Assembly: GCA_946803715.1 (NCBI GenBank)
Contig: CAMPET010000072.1
Span: 151,695-166,763, forward strand
Direction: 5' to 3'
Length of the DNA stretch: 15,069 nucleotides
Source of the DNA: Beroe ovata
Taxonomy: Eukaryota; Ctenophora; Nuda; Beroida; Beroidae
Shown here piece after piece: positions 7,701 through 14,159 of this stretch. The notes beneath the pieces were generated by a model that was not told the origin of the DNA, did no database searches, and saw nothing but the letters and a program-made list of their open reading frames with translations. The position numbers and the translations under genes were made by a program. How positions within the stretch are numbered: the first letter of the stretch is position 1; each line of letters begins with the position of its first letter.

Positions 7701-8367
7701 ATATCATCTGCAGAGAGAGGGAAACCAGTGTTAGAGCATTTGTTCAGAGCTCAATATATAGTTGCTGTAATGTTACATAATCCTCTCTCCACAATTCATA
7801 CCGTCTTCACCAACGTAATGAGTTGCGTGTTGAATCAAAAAGTCTAGCAGATGCCCGTGTTTTGAGTCAGATAACCTACACTATGCACATATCTAGACTG
7901 TAATTGATGGAGATAATGACTACTGTAACCTAGACACCGGTAAAACAAACGCTAGATTTCAACTCATGACCTCTGTAAATTGAGATATTTTATAGGTTGG
8001 CAGTGTGTTGGGCAACAGCTATTTTGTGACCTGCTCCACCAGGACTGGTTGATACAAGGTAATGGGCGTGTTTTGGAAAAACGCCAAAGCTCAAGTGCTG
8101 TAAAAGCTGTCTCCTAAACTTTATGATGTAAGGGATAGTTGATACACCTACAAAGTCTCTCAATATCCAGATTCCAGTTTTTTACAACACTCGTACATAA
8201 AACAGTGGAAATTGGTAATCATGACAAAACAATCATCACAATGAAACCTTGTTGACAGAACATCTCATCGTCTCCATCATCACATTCCGCGGTGCCGTCA
8301 CACACCCATGATAACATGATACACATGCCATCACTGCACTGAAACTGATGCTCGCCACACTGAGCCA
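1590..8367 (-). CDS. LDL-receptor family protein (12 LDLa, 2 EGF, six-bladed propeller), partial, 20 exons
   Basis: A lipoprotein-receptor family protein that would bind extracellular ligands through Ca-dependent LDLa modules and release them through the propeller. Exons (high to low coordinate): 8248-8367, 7591-7707, 6096-6221, 5845-5961, 5629-5742, 5430-5549, 5096-5215, 4826-4945, 4528-4638, 4311-4439, 4128-4229, 3934-4053, 3718-3837, 3330-3455, 2952-3175, 2757-2840, 2420-2632, 2147-2274, 1988-2049, 1590-1733. All junctions are GT-AG and all phases agree, giving 2517 nt. LDLa cysteines, CDG..DC..SDE motifs, an EGF pair (the second carries a DVDEC calcium signature) and six YWTD-like blades follow in the order known for LDLR/VLDLR/LRP. 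Twelve LDLa modules exceed the seven or eight of LDLR/VLDLR, so it could also be one segment of a larger LRP. Signal peptide, transmembrane segment, NPxY tail and polyA site were not found, so start and end are splice boundaries, not termini. Confidence 0.9.
1832..1910. repeat. 29-bp minisatellite, about 2.7 units
   Basis: Copies start at 1832, 1861 and 1890 with core GGGTGTGGTTGAGAAGGGGG. The period is not a multiple of three and the repeat lies inside the intron 1734-1987, so the Pro/Thr-rich reading on the minus strand is not taken as coding. Confidence 0.88.
1921..1974. repeat. Perfect 27-bp tandem duplication
   Basis: Positions 1921-1947 and 1948-1974 are identical, starting TGTGACTTATGAGTGATGAC. 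Perfect identity suggests a recent duplication. Intronic, beside the 29-bp minisatellite. Confidence 0.93.
1988..2049 (-). CDS. LRP exon: short propeller exon between blades 5 and 6
   Basis: A 62-nt exon encoding [18 protein letters not shown]. The acceptor is ttactcactag and the donor gtgtaa; phase 2 in, 1 out, matching both neighbours. Its small size and weak donor make it the least certain of the joined exons. Confidence 0.68.
2147..2274 (-). CDS. LRP exon: beta-propeller blade 5 (YMSD)
   Basis: Encodes [17 protein letters not shown] and then a Gly-rich loop. YWTD is degenerate to YMSD. The acceptor is atacctcag and the donor a consensus gtgagt; phase 0 in, 2 out. The loop up to the sixth blade is about 20 residues longer than usual. 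Confidence 0.82.
2420..2632 (-). CDS. LRP exon: beta-propeller blade 4 (YWLQ)
   Basis: Runs from [15 protein letters not shown] through [17 protein letters not shown] to HHYIASIA. The acceptor ttctatcctcag was chosen over others because it alone keeps phase 0 with the preceding exon. The donor is GCG|gtgaga; phase 0-0. It joins to [12 protein letters not shown] to form a normal blade start. Confidence 0.86.
2757..2840 (-). CDS. LRP exon: beta-propeller blade 3 (YWSD)
   Basis: Encodes [14 protein letters not shown] and [11 protein letters not shown], the clearest YWTD-type motif of the gene. The acceptor is tgctatag and the donor AAG|gtatct; phase 0-0. Joining to the exon that starts at 2632 gives 43 residues between YWSD and the next YWLQ, the normal blade spacing. 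Confidence 0.86.
2952..3175 (-). CDS. LRP exon: beta-propeller blades 1-2
   Basis: Starts [15 protein letters not shown] and ends [10 protein letters not shown]. It carries blade-like strands [12 protein letters not shown] and [16 protein letters not shown], divergent relatives of the YWTD blade. The acceptor is aataattccag; the donor gtacta follows CTCAG. Entry phase 1, exit phase 0, so from here the exons no longer match modules. Confidence 0.85.
3330..3455 (-). CDS. LRP exon: calcium-binding EGF-like module B
   Basis: Begins [16 protein letters not shown] and continues [15 protein letters not shown]. The DVDEC start and the following spacing are the calcium-binding EGF signature. The acceptor is cttcctcag and the donor gttagt; phase 1-1. 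The final codon (GCT) is completed by the first propeller exon. Confidence 0.9.
3718..3837 (-). CDS. LRP exon: EGF-like module A
   Basis: Translates to [15 protein letters not shown], then [17 protein letters not shown], an EGF-like module with six cysteines. In LDLR-type proteins an EGF pair sits directly between the ligand-binding repeats and the propeller, as here. The acceptor is atctgtcag and the donor gttggt; phase 1-1. Confidence 0.88.
3934..4053 (-). CDS. LRP exon: LDLa module 12
   Basis: After the DC that closes module 11 it gives [17 protein letters not shown], then [16 protein letters not shown], the last LDLa before the EGF pair. The acceptor is tttttcag and the donor gtttga; phase 1-1. 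The donor is weaker than those of its neighbours. Confidence 0.88.
4128..4229 (-). CDS. LRP exon: LDLa module 11
   Basis: Translates to [18 protein letters not shown], then [14 protein letters not shown]. The sixth cysteine is supplied by the first full codon of the next exon (DC), so this module spans a splice junction. The acceptor is atcttccag and the donor gtatga; phase 1-1. Confidence 0.89.
4311..4439 (-). CDS. LRP exon: LDLa module 10
   Basis: Translates to [18 protein letters not shown], then [18 protein letters not shown]. The last acidic loop is lengthened by about two residues relative to the family pattern. The acceptor is ctctcctacag and the donor gtgact; phase 1-1. Confidence 0.9.
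4528..4638 (-). CDS. LRP exon: LDLa module 9
   Basis: Translates to [18 protein letters not shown], then [16 protein letters not shown]. Asn again replaces the first calcium-ligand Asp. The acceptor is tatgttacag and the donor gtaagt; phase 1-1. Confidence 0.9.
4826..4945 (-). CDS. LRP exon: LDLa module 8
   Basis: Translates to [17 protein letters not shown], then [16 protein letters not shown]. The first acidic calcium ligand (CDG) is Asn, so this site is slightly degenerate while the cysteine framework is intact. The acceptor is gccgatctcag and the donor gtaagt; phase 1-1. Confidence 0.9.
5050..5079. repeat. 15-bp perfect tandem repeat with palindromic core
   Basis: AACCATGGTAACGGT occurs twice head to tail (5050-5064, 5065-5079). 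Each copy contains the palindrome ACCATGGT. Sits in the intron between LDLa exons 7 and 8, close to the acceptor-distal donor end. Confidence 0.9.
5096..5215 (-). CDS. LRP exon: LDLa module 7
   Basis: Translates to [17 protein letters not shown], then [16 protein letters not shown], with a complete calcium site. The acceptor is cacaatcag, chosen over the nearby agatag because only it keeps phase 1. The donor is gtgagt. Confidence 0.9.
5264..5411. other. 148-nt run lacking C on the plus strand
   Basis: The plus strand has no cytosine from 5264 to 5411, so the receptor's coding strand lacks guanine there. It fills most of the 214-bp intron between LDLa exons 6 and 7 and is rich in GAAG/GAGT words on the plus strand. 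Confidence 0.95.
5430..5549 (-). CDS. LRP exon: LDLa module 6, tandem acceptor
   Basis: Translates to [17 protein letters not shown], then [16 protein letters not shown]. The usual calcium-ligand Asp before the fifth cysteine is His, so calcium affinity may be reduced. The acceptor is a NAGNAG (cagcag): use of the upstream AG moves the boundary to 5552 and adds one codon without changing frame. The donor is gtgaga; phase 1-1. Confidence 0.88.
5629..5742 (-). CDS. LRP exon: LDLa module 5
   Basis: Translates to [18 protein letters not shown], then [16 protein letters not shown], a textbook LDLa calcium site. The acceptor is aataatcccag and the donor gtaaga; phase 1-1. Confidence 0.91.
5845..5961 (-). 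CDS. LRP exon: LDLa module 4
   Basis: Translates to [18 protein letters not shown], then [16 protein letters not shown]. Six cysteines and all acidic calcium ligands are present. The acceptor is gtatttcag and the donor gtgaaa; phase 1-1. Confidence 0.9.
6015..6068. repeat. E-box-rich palindromic direct repeat
   Basis: An 18-bp word ACAGTCAGCTGTCACATG occurs at 6029-6046 and 6051-6068, preceded by the near-palindrome CTGTCACATGTGTGACAG (6015-6032). CAGCTG, CACATG and CATGTG match the CANNTG bHLH site. Lies in the 134-bp intron between LDLa exons 3 and 4. Confidence 0.75.
6096..6221 (-). CDS. LRP exon: LDLa module 3
   Basis: Translates to [18 protein letters not shown], then [16 protein letters not shown], a canonical calcium-binding LDLa module, followed by a short NDTT linker. 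The acceptor is ctccctgcag and the donor gtatgt; phase 1-1. Reading on past the donor stays open for several codons, but the gtatgt donor restores phase with module 4. Confidence 0.9.
6244..6312. other. CpG-dense patch in LRP intron
   Basis: Many CGCG tracts, including GCGCGCGACGCGCG, in an otherwise AT-rich intron. It could be a regulatory or inserted element; nothing in it reads as a gene. Confidence 0.55.
6335..6373. repeat. 9-bp inverted repeat
   Basis: TCCTACTGA (6335-6343) and TCAGTAGGA (6365-6373) are perfect inverted copies enclosing 21 bases. Confidence 0.6.
6453..6493. repeat. 16-bp direct repeat
   Basis: GCTGTAATATTTTGTT occurs at 6453-6468 and again at 6478-6493, separated by nine AT-rich bases. 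Confidence 0.8.
6779..6803. repeat. Hairpin with perfect 10-bp arms
   Basis: ATATGCTGGC (6779-6788) pairs with GCCAGCATAT (6794-6803) across a five-base loop CCGGT. The stem is AT at the base and GC at the tip. Confidence 0.75.
6967..6990. repeat. 12-bp tandem repeat
   Basis: TGCTCACACAGC (6967-6978) is followed by TGCTCACACAGT (6979-6990), differing only in the last base. Confidence 0.75.
7591..7707 (-). CDS. LRP exon: LDLa module 2
   Basis: Translates to [18 protein letters not shown], then [13 protein letters not shown] with six cysteines. The acceptor is a strong ctctctctgcag and the donor is gttagt; phase 1-1. It is separated from module 1 by a 540-bp intron and from module 3 by the gene's longest intron, 1369 bp. 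Confidence 0.9.
7708..8247. other. LRP intron between LDLa modules 1 and 2
   Basis: 540 bp without a supportable exon on either strand and no marked repeat. Confidence 0.6.
8248..8367 (-). CDS. LRP exon: LDLa module 1
   Basis: This is the most N-terminal module visible. It begins [13 protein letters not shown] and contains [13 protein letters not shown], with all six cysteines. The acceptor is tatttcag and the donor is gtttca; the phase is 1 in and 1 out. The calcium-ligand Asp before the fifth cysteine is Glu here, a conservative change. The upstream exon that should supply one base of the first codon was not identified. Confidence 0.88.
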
Positions 8368-8737
8368 CTGAAATACATGGGACAATAATAGCAGCTGGTC
8401 AAAAATATGTTATCATCTTACCTCAAGTGATACTGATTAACATAACTATGATCACAAGACAGCAAGAGCATGTGACATGATAAAGGGTCCATGATCCACA
8501 TTAACCCAATAACGAACAATTACGAACAAGCTCAATGACGAACAATTATGAAAGAATGCTGTTTCTTAGGACTTAGTGAAATAGCTTCAATCACCAATCT
8601 TTACTCTTCTTACTAATTCACCAAATCTTCAAGAATTCTACAAATCATTTTGCTTTAAGTTGGAGTGTTTTTTGAGCAGATTCATTGAAATGATTGCATT
8701 GAATTGAGCCACATCTATTGAGTATTGAATTCAACCT

Positions 8738-8765
8738 ACAAACTAAGGATCACAAACTAAGGATC
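8738..8765. repeat. 14-bp perfect tandem repeat
   Basis: ACAAACTAAGGATC at 8738-8751 is repeated at 8752-8765. Confidence 0.85.
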
Positions 8766-10048
8766 AACAACTAACAGGAGTCGCACTAGGTACATATTTT
8801 CAGGATTAATAAGAATGGGATCAGAATTGCTGATGAAAACAACCTACCACTTGCTACTTCAAAGGGCAATAAGGCACCAGTCACAACCTGATGAGAAATA
8901 ATGGAGGTTAAATAGTAGGTAACTACTTACATCATCATCAACTTTGGATCATTACCAATTTGAATGGAGACTATAAAGTATACACTGATGAAAATACTTA
9001 CAAATGCAATAAGAATCCTTTTAAACATTTCCATCCGGAAAATGGAAGTTGGACTTATCCTATTTTCTTCCTTAGGAAGTATCTACCTAAACCTAATATC
9101 TGAAGAGATCTGTTAAGTAAAATGTCAGGCCCCTTGGTATTGGTGTCAGTCAGACAATCCCAGGGCAAATCATGATGTTATCATGAATTGCCACTTGATA
9201 CTTCAATCTCATTCCAGATGTGATGAAAAGAGGTGTCAGATTTTTCAAACTCAGAACAATGTCATCAACAGTTTTGATTCTTTTTGATAAGGTTTAGAGT
9301 ATATACTACAATATAATAGAATATACTTATGTTTGTTCTGTAATATTTCTATAACTTATCAACACTACTAATCATTACAATCAAATTTGAGGATGATGTG
9401 CATTCTCACAGAGATCCTGAAGAGTGAAGATGGAGTTTTAGCTTTAAGACTTTTAATTCAAAGACTGTCAGTTGATAATTGGGATGTGTAAGGTTCGATT
9501 TACAATCGATATGTAATGATGTAAAATAGATGTATTTTAATTTAACAAAAAACTAGGTGTATTCTAATTTAGTTAGGAAGAGAATCTCTGATGTTTGCTA
9601 GTCTGTTGGCCAGTTTGGTCACCAAATATTCTTTGCTGAAATAAAGTTTGCGTTGCCACCAGCTACCTTTTTGTGCATTCCACTTCTTTAATGGGGTTAG
9701 GGTGCTACTAGGTCATTCAGGAATTTCTAATGAAATAGTATGGTTTTCGTGAAGGAACCTATCATATCCCTTTTGATCTTTTGCACCATATTAGCTTTGT
9801 ATGTATTCTCATTGACTTGTTGTTGTTGACTCAAGCTCAAATAGGCTGATTCTCCAATACTAGGTATATTTGATTTGTTTTTATTACAACATAAAACCAC
9901 TTTTACAACATAAGTAACAATTTCAAAGTATGCTTCAGATGATTGAAAATTGTAGACAGTGAGACAAAGTCTATTGAATCAAACCCACACACTTTTTCAC
10001 CACAAATCTACTGACAGTTTCAAGACATTATAGTCTCTTCTTCAGGAT

Positions 10049-10086
10049 CTCCACAAAGTGCGGCCCTCTCCACAAAGTGCGGCCCT
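10049..10086. repeat. 19-bp perfect tandem repeat
   Basis: CTCCACAAAGTGCGGCCCT at 10049-10067 is repeated exactly at 10068-10086. Confidence 0.92.
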
Positions 10087-10169
10087 CTTCTTTGTTGATA
10101 AGTTTCACAATATACTAGGTCATAGGTACATGAGACAATAATTGAGAGTCTGACAACTCTACTGGGCAA

Positions 10170-10187
10170 GGCCTTATAGGCCTTATA
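10170..10187. repeat. 9-bp tandem repeat
   Basis: GGCCTTATA occurs twice in a row (10170-10178, 10179-10187). Confidence 0.8.
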
Positions 10188-10432
10188 GGATTTTTCCCTA
10201 TCCTCACCGGTGGGGTTTATCTCTGGCAAGAGCACCAGGCTGGGCCGTACTGAAATTACAATAGCGCGGTGCCGACGGTCAAAACAAACCCTATACAATA
10301 TAAAAAGTTGCTGGCTGCATGCGCGTTAATTAGCGCGCCGCACTGCAAGTGGCACGTAGCGCGGCGTATTGAAGGATCTGCAATTGCCAATCATAGGGTG
10401 CAGGTGATATGTTGTCTGGCGATGCTAGACCG

Positions 10433-10478
10433 CTGATGCAAGCCGCGAAGCTAAGTTAAGCTAAGCGGCTTGCGTCAG
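10433..10478. repeat. 14-bp-stem hairpin with direct-repeat loop
   Basis: CTGATGCAAGCCGC (10433-10446) pairs with GCGGCTTGCGTCAG (10465-10478), with only one G-T mismatch. The 18-base loop and its edge contain AAGCTAAG twice. Strong enough to fold in RNA or extruded DNA. Confidence 0.85.
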
Positions 10479-10565
10479 AGAATAAGATTGCGCCGGGCCG
10501 CGCGCGCAAAACGAAATTCTCGACAGGCCGGTCCTGGGTCTATCATCGATTGACAAGGTGATATA

Positions 10566-10595
10566 CTGATATAGAATAATACCTAGCTATATCAG
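10566..10595. repeat. Inverted repeat, 9-bp perfect arms
   Basis: CTGATATAG (10566-10574) and CTATATCAG (10587-10595) surround a 12-base loop and are followed by a T run. Confidence 0.75.
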
Positions 10596-11334
10596 CATTT
10601 TTTCGATGCGCGGCTTAATGGAAAAAAGCCAGCATGGTCGGATCTTGGTCGTGCGCCGCACGCCTCAAAGAATGAAAACAAAATTAAATTATGTTATGAT
10701 CTGCCTAACTAATACAATGTTTTTGCCGGATGTTATCTGTCCACTTGTATAATTACTTGCATGTGCACTCACGGTGCTTCCTTTTACTGAGCGTATACAC
10801 ACTGTCCTGGATCAAAATGTTCGAGGTTGCCCCAGTCCCCTCGACCTAGGGATCTGAACACTAACTATAACAGGCAGCATTTGATTACGTTGTATCTCCC
10901 TTGTGAAAGGGAGTTTGCACCATGATATTACAGAAGTGGGAAGTAAATATGCCAAAATCTTGATTACGTAATATGTGAACAATCCCTAAGATTCATTTAT
11001 CTCAAAAATCTGTTTGATATGGAAGAGGATATAGAACTGATAATATTCTCAGGGGGCAGGGGGAGCTGGCAATATTCTGGACAGGAATGAGATTCTTTAG
11101 TTTGAACATGTTTGGATATTAATCATAAGCAAACTCAAATTTTGTTGTATAAAGAAGTGTTGTAAAGTGTTAGGTGTAAAGGATATAGAAAAATTGATGT
11201 CAGAATTTGTGTGATTAACTATAATACATAATATATCTGAATACTATAATACATCTGAATTTTAAAATTTACACTACCATGCTCTCATGGTATTATAAGA
11301 GAAATATTTTTGTAGGTAAAATCAGTACTGTAAG

Positions 11335-11365
11335 ATGGCAAATGTCTCAGATGATCAGATGCAAG
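11335..11365 (+). CDS. MYL6: Essential light chain coding exon 1
   Basis: Encodes [10 protein letters not shown] plus one base of a Glu codon, followed by donor gtgagt. This is the N-terminal lead-in before the first EF helix. The first in-frame ATG is used and its context (aagATGg) is favourable. Confidence 0.88.
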
Positions 11366-11996
11366 GTGAGTTTTCCCTAATGTAAACCATGTACATACCC
11401 TTGATCCCAATTTGTGTTATTTGATGGTTGTTAAGTGCTTATAAATTGTCAGGTTGTGTTATCTTTTTCAGAGTATAAAGACTCATTCAGTCTCTTTGAC
11501 AAGCGGGGTGACAACTGCATTGATACTTCTCAGCTTGGTGATGTTCTGAGGGCACTTGGACAGAACCCAACTGAGGTGAGTTGAAGACAGATCTATCATA
11601 TGGGTCAAGCTAATCAATACATATTACATAGTGTTGAAATCCTGCTGTATTCCTTTCTCACTTGTTTTATTCAAGGCTGAAGTAAAGAAAGCAAGAACTG
11701 ATATTGAAGCATCAGGTCAAAAGAGGATTTCATTTGAGACATTCCTACCAATTTATCTCTCTGTGCAGGTGATAATCATCTTTCAATACAATAATTCTAT
11801 TTGAAAGATAGATTTTAAGATTGGAAAAGTGGAAAAAGTGATCAAAATGTGCTGCTACAAATATTTTCATTGCTTTTTCAGAGAAATGCACCAAATTACA
11901 CTGCTAAGGATTACATTGAGGGTCTCAGAGTGTTTGACAAGGAGGGGAATGGCACTATCTCTTCTGCAGAACTGAGACATGTTCTTACCACACTGG
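11335..11996 (+). CDS. MYL6: Myosin essential light chain (MYL6-type), 5' four coding exons
   Basis: The EF-hand light chain that binds the first IQ motif of conventional myosin heavy chain and stiffens its lever arm in the cytoplasm. Exons 11335-11365, 11472-11575, 11676-11768 and 11882-11996 join in phase to give residues 1-115, starting [10 protein letters not shown]. Family landmarks are [13 protein letters not shown] (residues 16-28, degenerate first EF loop), [13 protein letters not shown] (about 36-48), [12 protein letters not shown] (65-76) and [18 protein letters not shown] (89-106, third EF loop ending in Glu). The HVLTTLG stretch then runs into a ggtgag donor. The family is usually about 150 residues, so some 35 residues with the fourth EF hand are missing from the window. 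The start ATG lies 20 bases after an intron-like tttttgtag, suggesting a 5' UTR intron. Confidence 0.93.
11472..11575 (+). CDS. MYL6: Essential light chain coding exon 2
   Basis: Acceptor atctttttcag, donor gtgagt. Encodes [16 protein letters not shown] through [10 protein letters not shown]. The first EF-hand loop lacks the terminal Glu, as expected for essential light chains whose EF hands have lost calcium binding. Confidence 0.93.
11676..11768 (+). CDS. MYL6: Essential light chain coding exon 3
   Basis: Acceptor tattcaag, donor gtgata. Encodes [15 protein letters not shown] and [12 protein letters not shown], the degenerate second EF hand and central linker. 31 codons, phase 0-0. Confidence 0.92.
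11882..11996 (+). CDS. MYL6: Essential light chain coding exon 4
   Basis: Acceptor ttgctttttcag, donor gtgagt. Encodes [18 protein letters not shown] through HVLTTL and one base of the next codon. It contains the best-preserved EF loop ([12 protein letters not shown]). The next exon should begin with the second and third bases of a Gly codon. Confidence 0.93.
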
Positions 11997-12095
11997 GTGA
12001 GTATCAAGTCACAAGTGAAGTATAGGGAGAGTCATAATGCACGATTTATTAACAAACTGCTATTCTGTTTGGCATAATTTCATGAGTGTATTATA

Positions 12096-12119
12096 TTAAA
12101 CACATGTTAAACACATGTT
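12096..12119. repeat. 11-bp tandem repeat
   Basis: TTAAACACATG occurs at 12096-12106 and 12107-12117, then a partial third copy begins. Confidence 0.85.
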
Positions 12120-12460
12120 AAACAGTGTCCACGTCACTCATTACATGGACATGTGAATTGTTAATTTGTATAAACTGAGAGTGAACCTATAATATGTGTT
12201 AAAGGAGCTATAAAGCATGTGAGCATGTCTCTCCTCGTCAAGTGTACAATACCTTCGTTGTAACTGTAAGTTAATACACATGATACCATACCAGGGATAC
12301 ACATAAAAGGGAGTTAAATATCATCAGTTTGATTGTGTATAGCATGACAATGTGTAAAAGAGTTACACACTCTACAGTCTACACCATCTCAAATTACCAT
12401 TACTCGTCATTTCAACATAGTATGGCCCTTATATAAAGACTCTTATATGAAGGAAAGTAT

Positions 12461-12523
12461 GTGTGTGCGTGTTTGTTGTGTGTGTGTGTGTGTTTGTGTC
12501 TGTGTGTGTGTGTGTGTGTGTGT
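12461..12523. repeat. (TG)n microsatellite next to an N
   Basis: TG repeats with TTTG and TCTG interruptions end at an N (12524) followed by GGGGAG. The N marks an unresolved repeat edge, so sequence across it may be misjoined or shortened. Confidence 0.92.
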
Positions 12524-13180
12524 NGGGGAGTTTTCATAGCGAACTTCTGACCTATAGGTATAGTTTATAGGTAGGCGTTATGTGGTCCTTTGCTGAATAG
12601 GCTTTTTATTTGGTAGGACCCTGAGATACAGATATGGCTGATGATATGGCTTTAACAGTCTCCAGCCAGAGCAGTTTCCAACGACCTGAGAGTCTCTAGG
12701 AGCTCTCATAATTTGAAAGAGAAAAGAAAGCATTGTCAAAGTTATGATTCTTGCCTTGTTCCTAATAATACTCTGTCCTTGATGCCCTCTTTATAAATTG
12801 CATTATTGTCTGCAAGCACAGTAACAACGGCCAACCCAGGCACTACCTACTGTCGATCATTGTTAGATTAGTTGAAGTTAGAGCTATTTGGAGTTTCGTC
12901 AGTCCAAGAATATAGGTCGATTTGCGTCAAAAAGTGGTTCATGACCAATAATATCAAATTACCTTGCAATTATGTCAAAATGTCTAGCCCAAACAACCAA
13001 AAAAACGAAAAAAAAAACAAAAAGGCGCGACGCGTACCAATTGACTTTTCTTCTTAGTAATAGGCAGAAAAATAGTAATAGAGTGACCAAAAAGTAGAAA
13101 AGGTAAATAAAAATAAGTCCTATTGAATATTCTGCACAATTTTGCCAAAAAATTCTAAAAAATTTTAATGTCAAGAATAT

Positions 13181-13305
13181 CTAGCCCAAAAAAACCGAAA
13201 AAAACCAAAATAAACCGAAAAAAACCAAAAAAAACCAAGCCCGACCCTGATTTTCCATTCTTGGGCTAGGTTTTTTTTGGTTTTTTTCGGTTTTTTTTGG
13301 GCTAC
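13181..13305. repeat. A-run/T-run inverted repeat (MITE-like)
   Basis: The left arm starts CTAGCCCAAAAAAACCG (13181 on). The right arm ends CGGTTTTTTTTGGGCTA (13288-13304), its near-perfect inverse, with arms of about 35 bases each. An inner pair (AACCAAGCCC versus GGGCTAGGTT) nests within. A related left-arm copy occurs at 12983-13020. Confidence 0.8.
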
Positions 13306-13314
13306 AAACCCCCC

Positions 13315-13445
13315 AAAGTGGACAAACGTTAGCGTCCATATCTCAGCGTCCATATCTCAGCGTCCATATCTCAGGTTCTATTTAGAAATTCTGGATCAAA
13401 TTTGAGTGTGTGTTAGGCTGAGGTGGCGTAGGCTTTGTCCACTTT
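13315..13445. mobile_element. Candidate short non-autonomous element with 12-bp inverted ends
   Basis: AAAGTGGACAAA (13315-13326) and TTTGTCCACTTT (13434-13445) are perfect inverted copies 131 bp apart. No target-site duplication was recognised and there is no coding capacity, so this is a repeat-structure call only. Confidence 0.35.
13331..13372. repeat. 14-bp perfect tandem repeat, three units
   Basis: AGCGTCCATATCTC is repeated exactly at 13331-13344, 13345-13358 and 13359-13372, inside the 12-bp inverted pair. Confidence 0.95.
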
Positions 13446-14063
13446 CATGGCACACCCTGTATATGGTGATGTCATTGATATATCAAACTGGGGTGTATAT
13501 GATTATAGCGTGTAATCCAATTGATATTTCAGAGTTGATCAAGATGTTACTGTGTTGAAGAAAGTGAGGTGTGCAACTTTGGGAAACTAATGGAATGTTT
13601 ATTAGGTTTTTTAACCTTTTCAAACAGTATTAGAATTCTATTTTAAGGTAGTTTTAAATACAAAAAGAACTTACGTTACTACTAGCCTGTTAACCACTTT
13701 CTAATGCGCATAATAATGTACGGTGCTGTGTTAGTGTGTTGTATTTCAAATCGATCGTCAGCGTAACTACACTCTTTGAGTAGGTTTGTCCCCATTTTCG
13801 GTCTTAAAACTTTTGTCAAGTATTGCAATTGACTATGTGAAAATTTGCTATTGATATATTTTATTTCATATCTTTTAATATTTTGTCACAAAATGCAACC
13901 AATTGCTTTCAATTCGTCAATATTCGGTCATAGATACGAACTTTTATTATTACAAATGTTACCCCGGTGGCGTAACTCAATCCATTTAGTACTGCAGACC
14001 ATGTATACAAATGATAACACATTCTAAGTTCTAACATGCATATTGCATGAGGTCAGATGTATG

Positions 14064-14114
14064 ACGTGGTAAGATCATTACCACGTATGACTATTTGATG
14101 TAGCAAATCAAATA
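14064..14114. repeat. Two adjacent perfect hairpins
   Basis: ACGTGGTAA (14064-14072) with TTACCACGT (14078-14086), loop GATCA; then TATTTGAT (14092-14099) with ATCAAATA (14107-14114), loop of seven bases. The two stems are five bases apart. Confidence 0.8.
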
Positions 14115-14159
14115 ACTTGGTAATTTGCTTATCATGTAATCAGTACTCACTCATATTTC

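Larger units (their letters stand above)
10258..10660. promoter_or_regulatory. CpG-rich candidate regulatory block with TATA-like box
   Basis: Compared with its AT-rich flanks this block has many GCGC/CGCG words. It holds TATAAAAAG at 10299-10307 on the plus strand, upstream of the light chain by about 1 kb, where a 5' UTR intron would place a first exon. It sits between two divergent genes, so it might serve either. No transcript evidence is available, and it could instead be a repeat element. Confidence 0.3.
8368..11334. other. Spacer between divergent LRP and myosin light chain genes
   Basis: About 3 kb, mostly AT-rich, with no ORF I can support. It should include the receptor's 5' exons and promoter if they are nearby, and the light chain's 5' UTR and promoter. 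8400-10000 shows only short repeats. 10020-10700 is richer in repeats, CpG and inverted sequences; 10700-11310 is AT-rich again. Confidence 0.6.

Noticed and set aside
8418-8520. Candidate receptor signal-peptide exon on the minus strand before a gtaaga donor
   Set aside because: The hydrophobic frame has a stop just before the donor and no upstream ATG; the frames with an ATG end in the wrong phase.
8930-8990. Consensus gtaagt donor on the minus strand
   Set aside because: The frame that stays open exits in phase 2, not the phase 1 needed by LDLa module 1.
10020-10298. 92-codon minus-strand open stretch
   Set aside because: It crosses a tandem repeat and shows no family features; more likely part of a repeat.
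13171-13353. Phe/Lys-rich open stretch
   Set aside because: An artefact of A-run and T-run inverted repeat arms.
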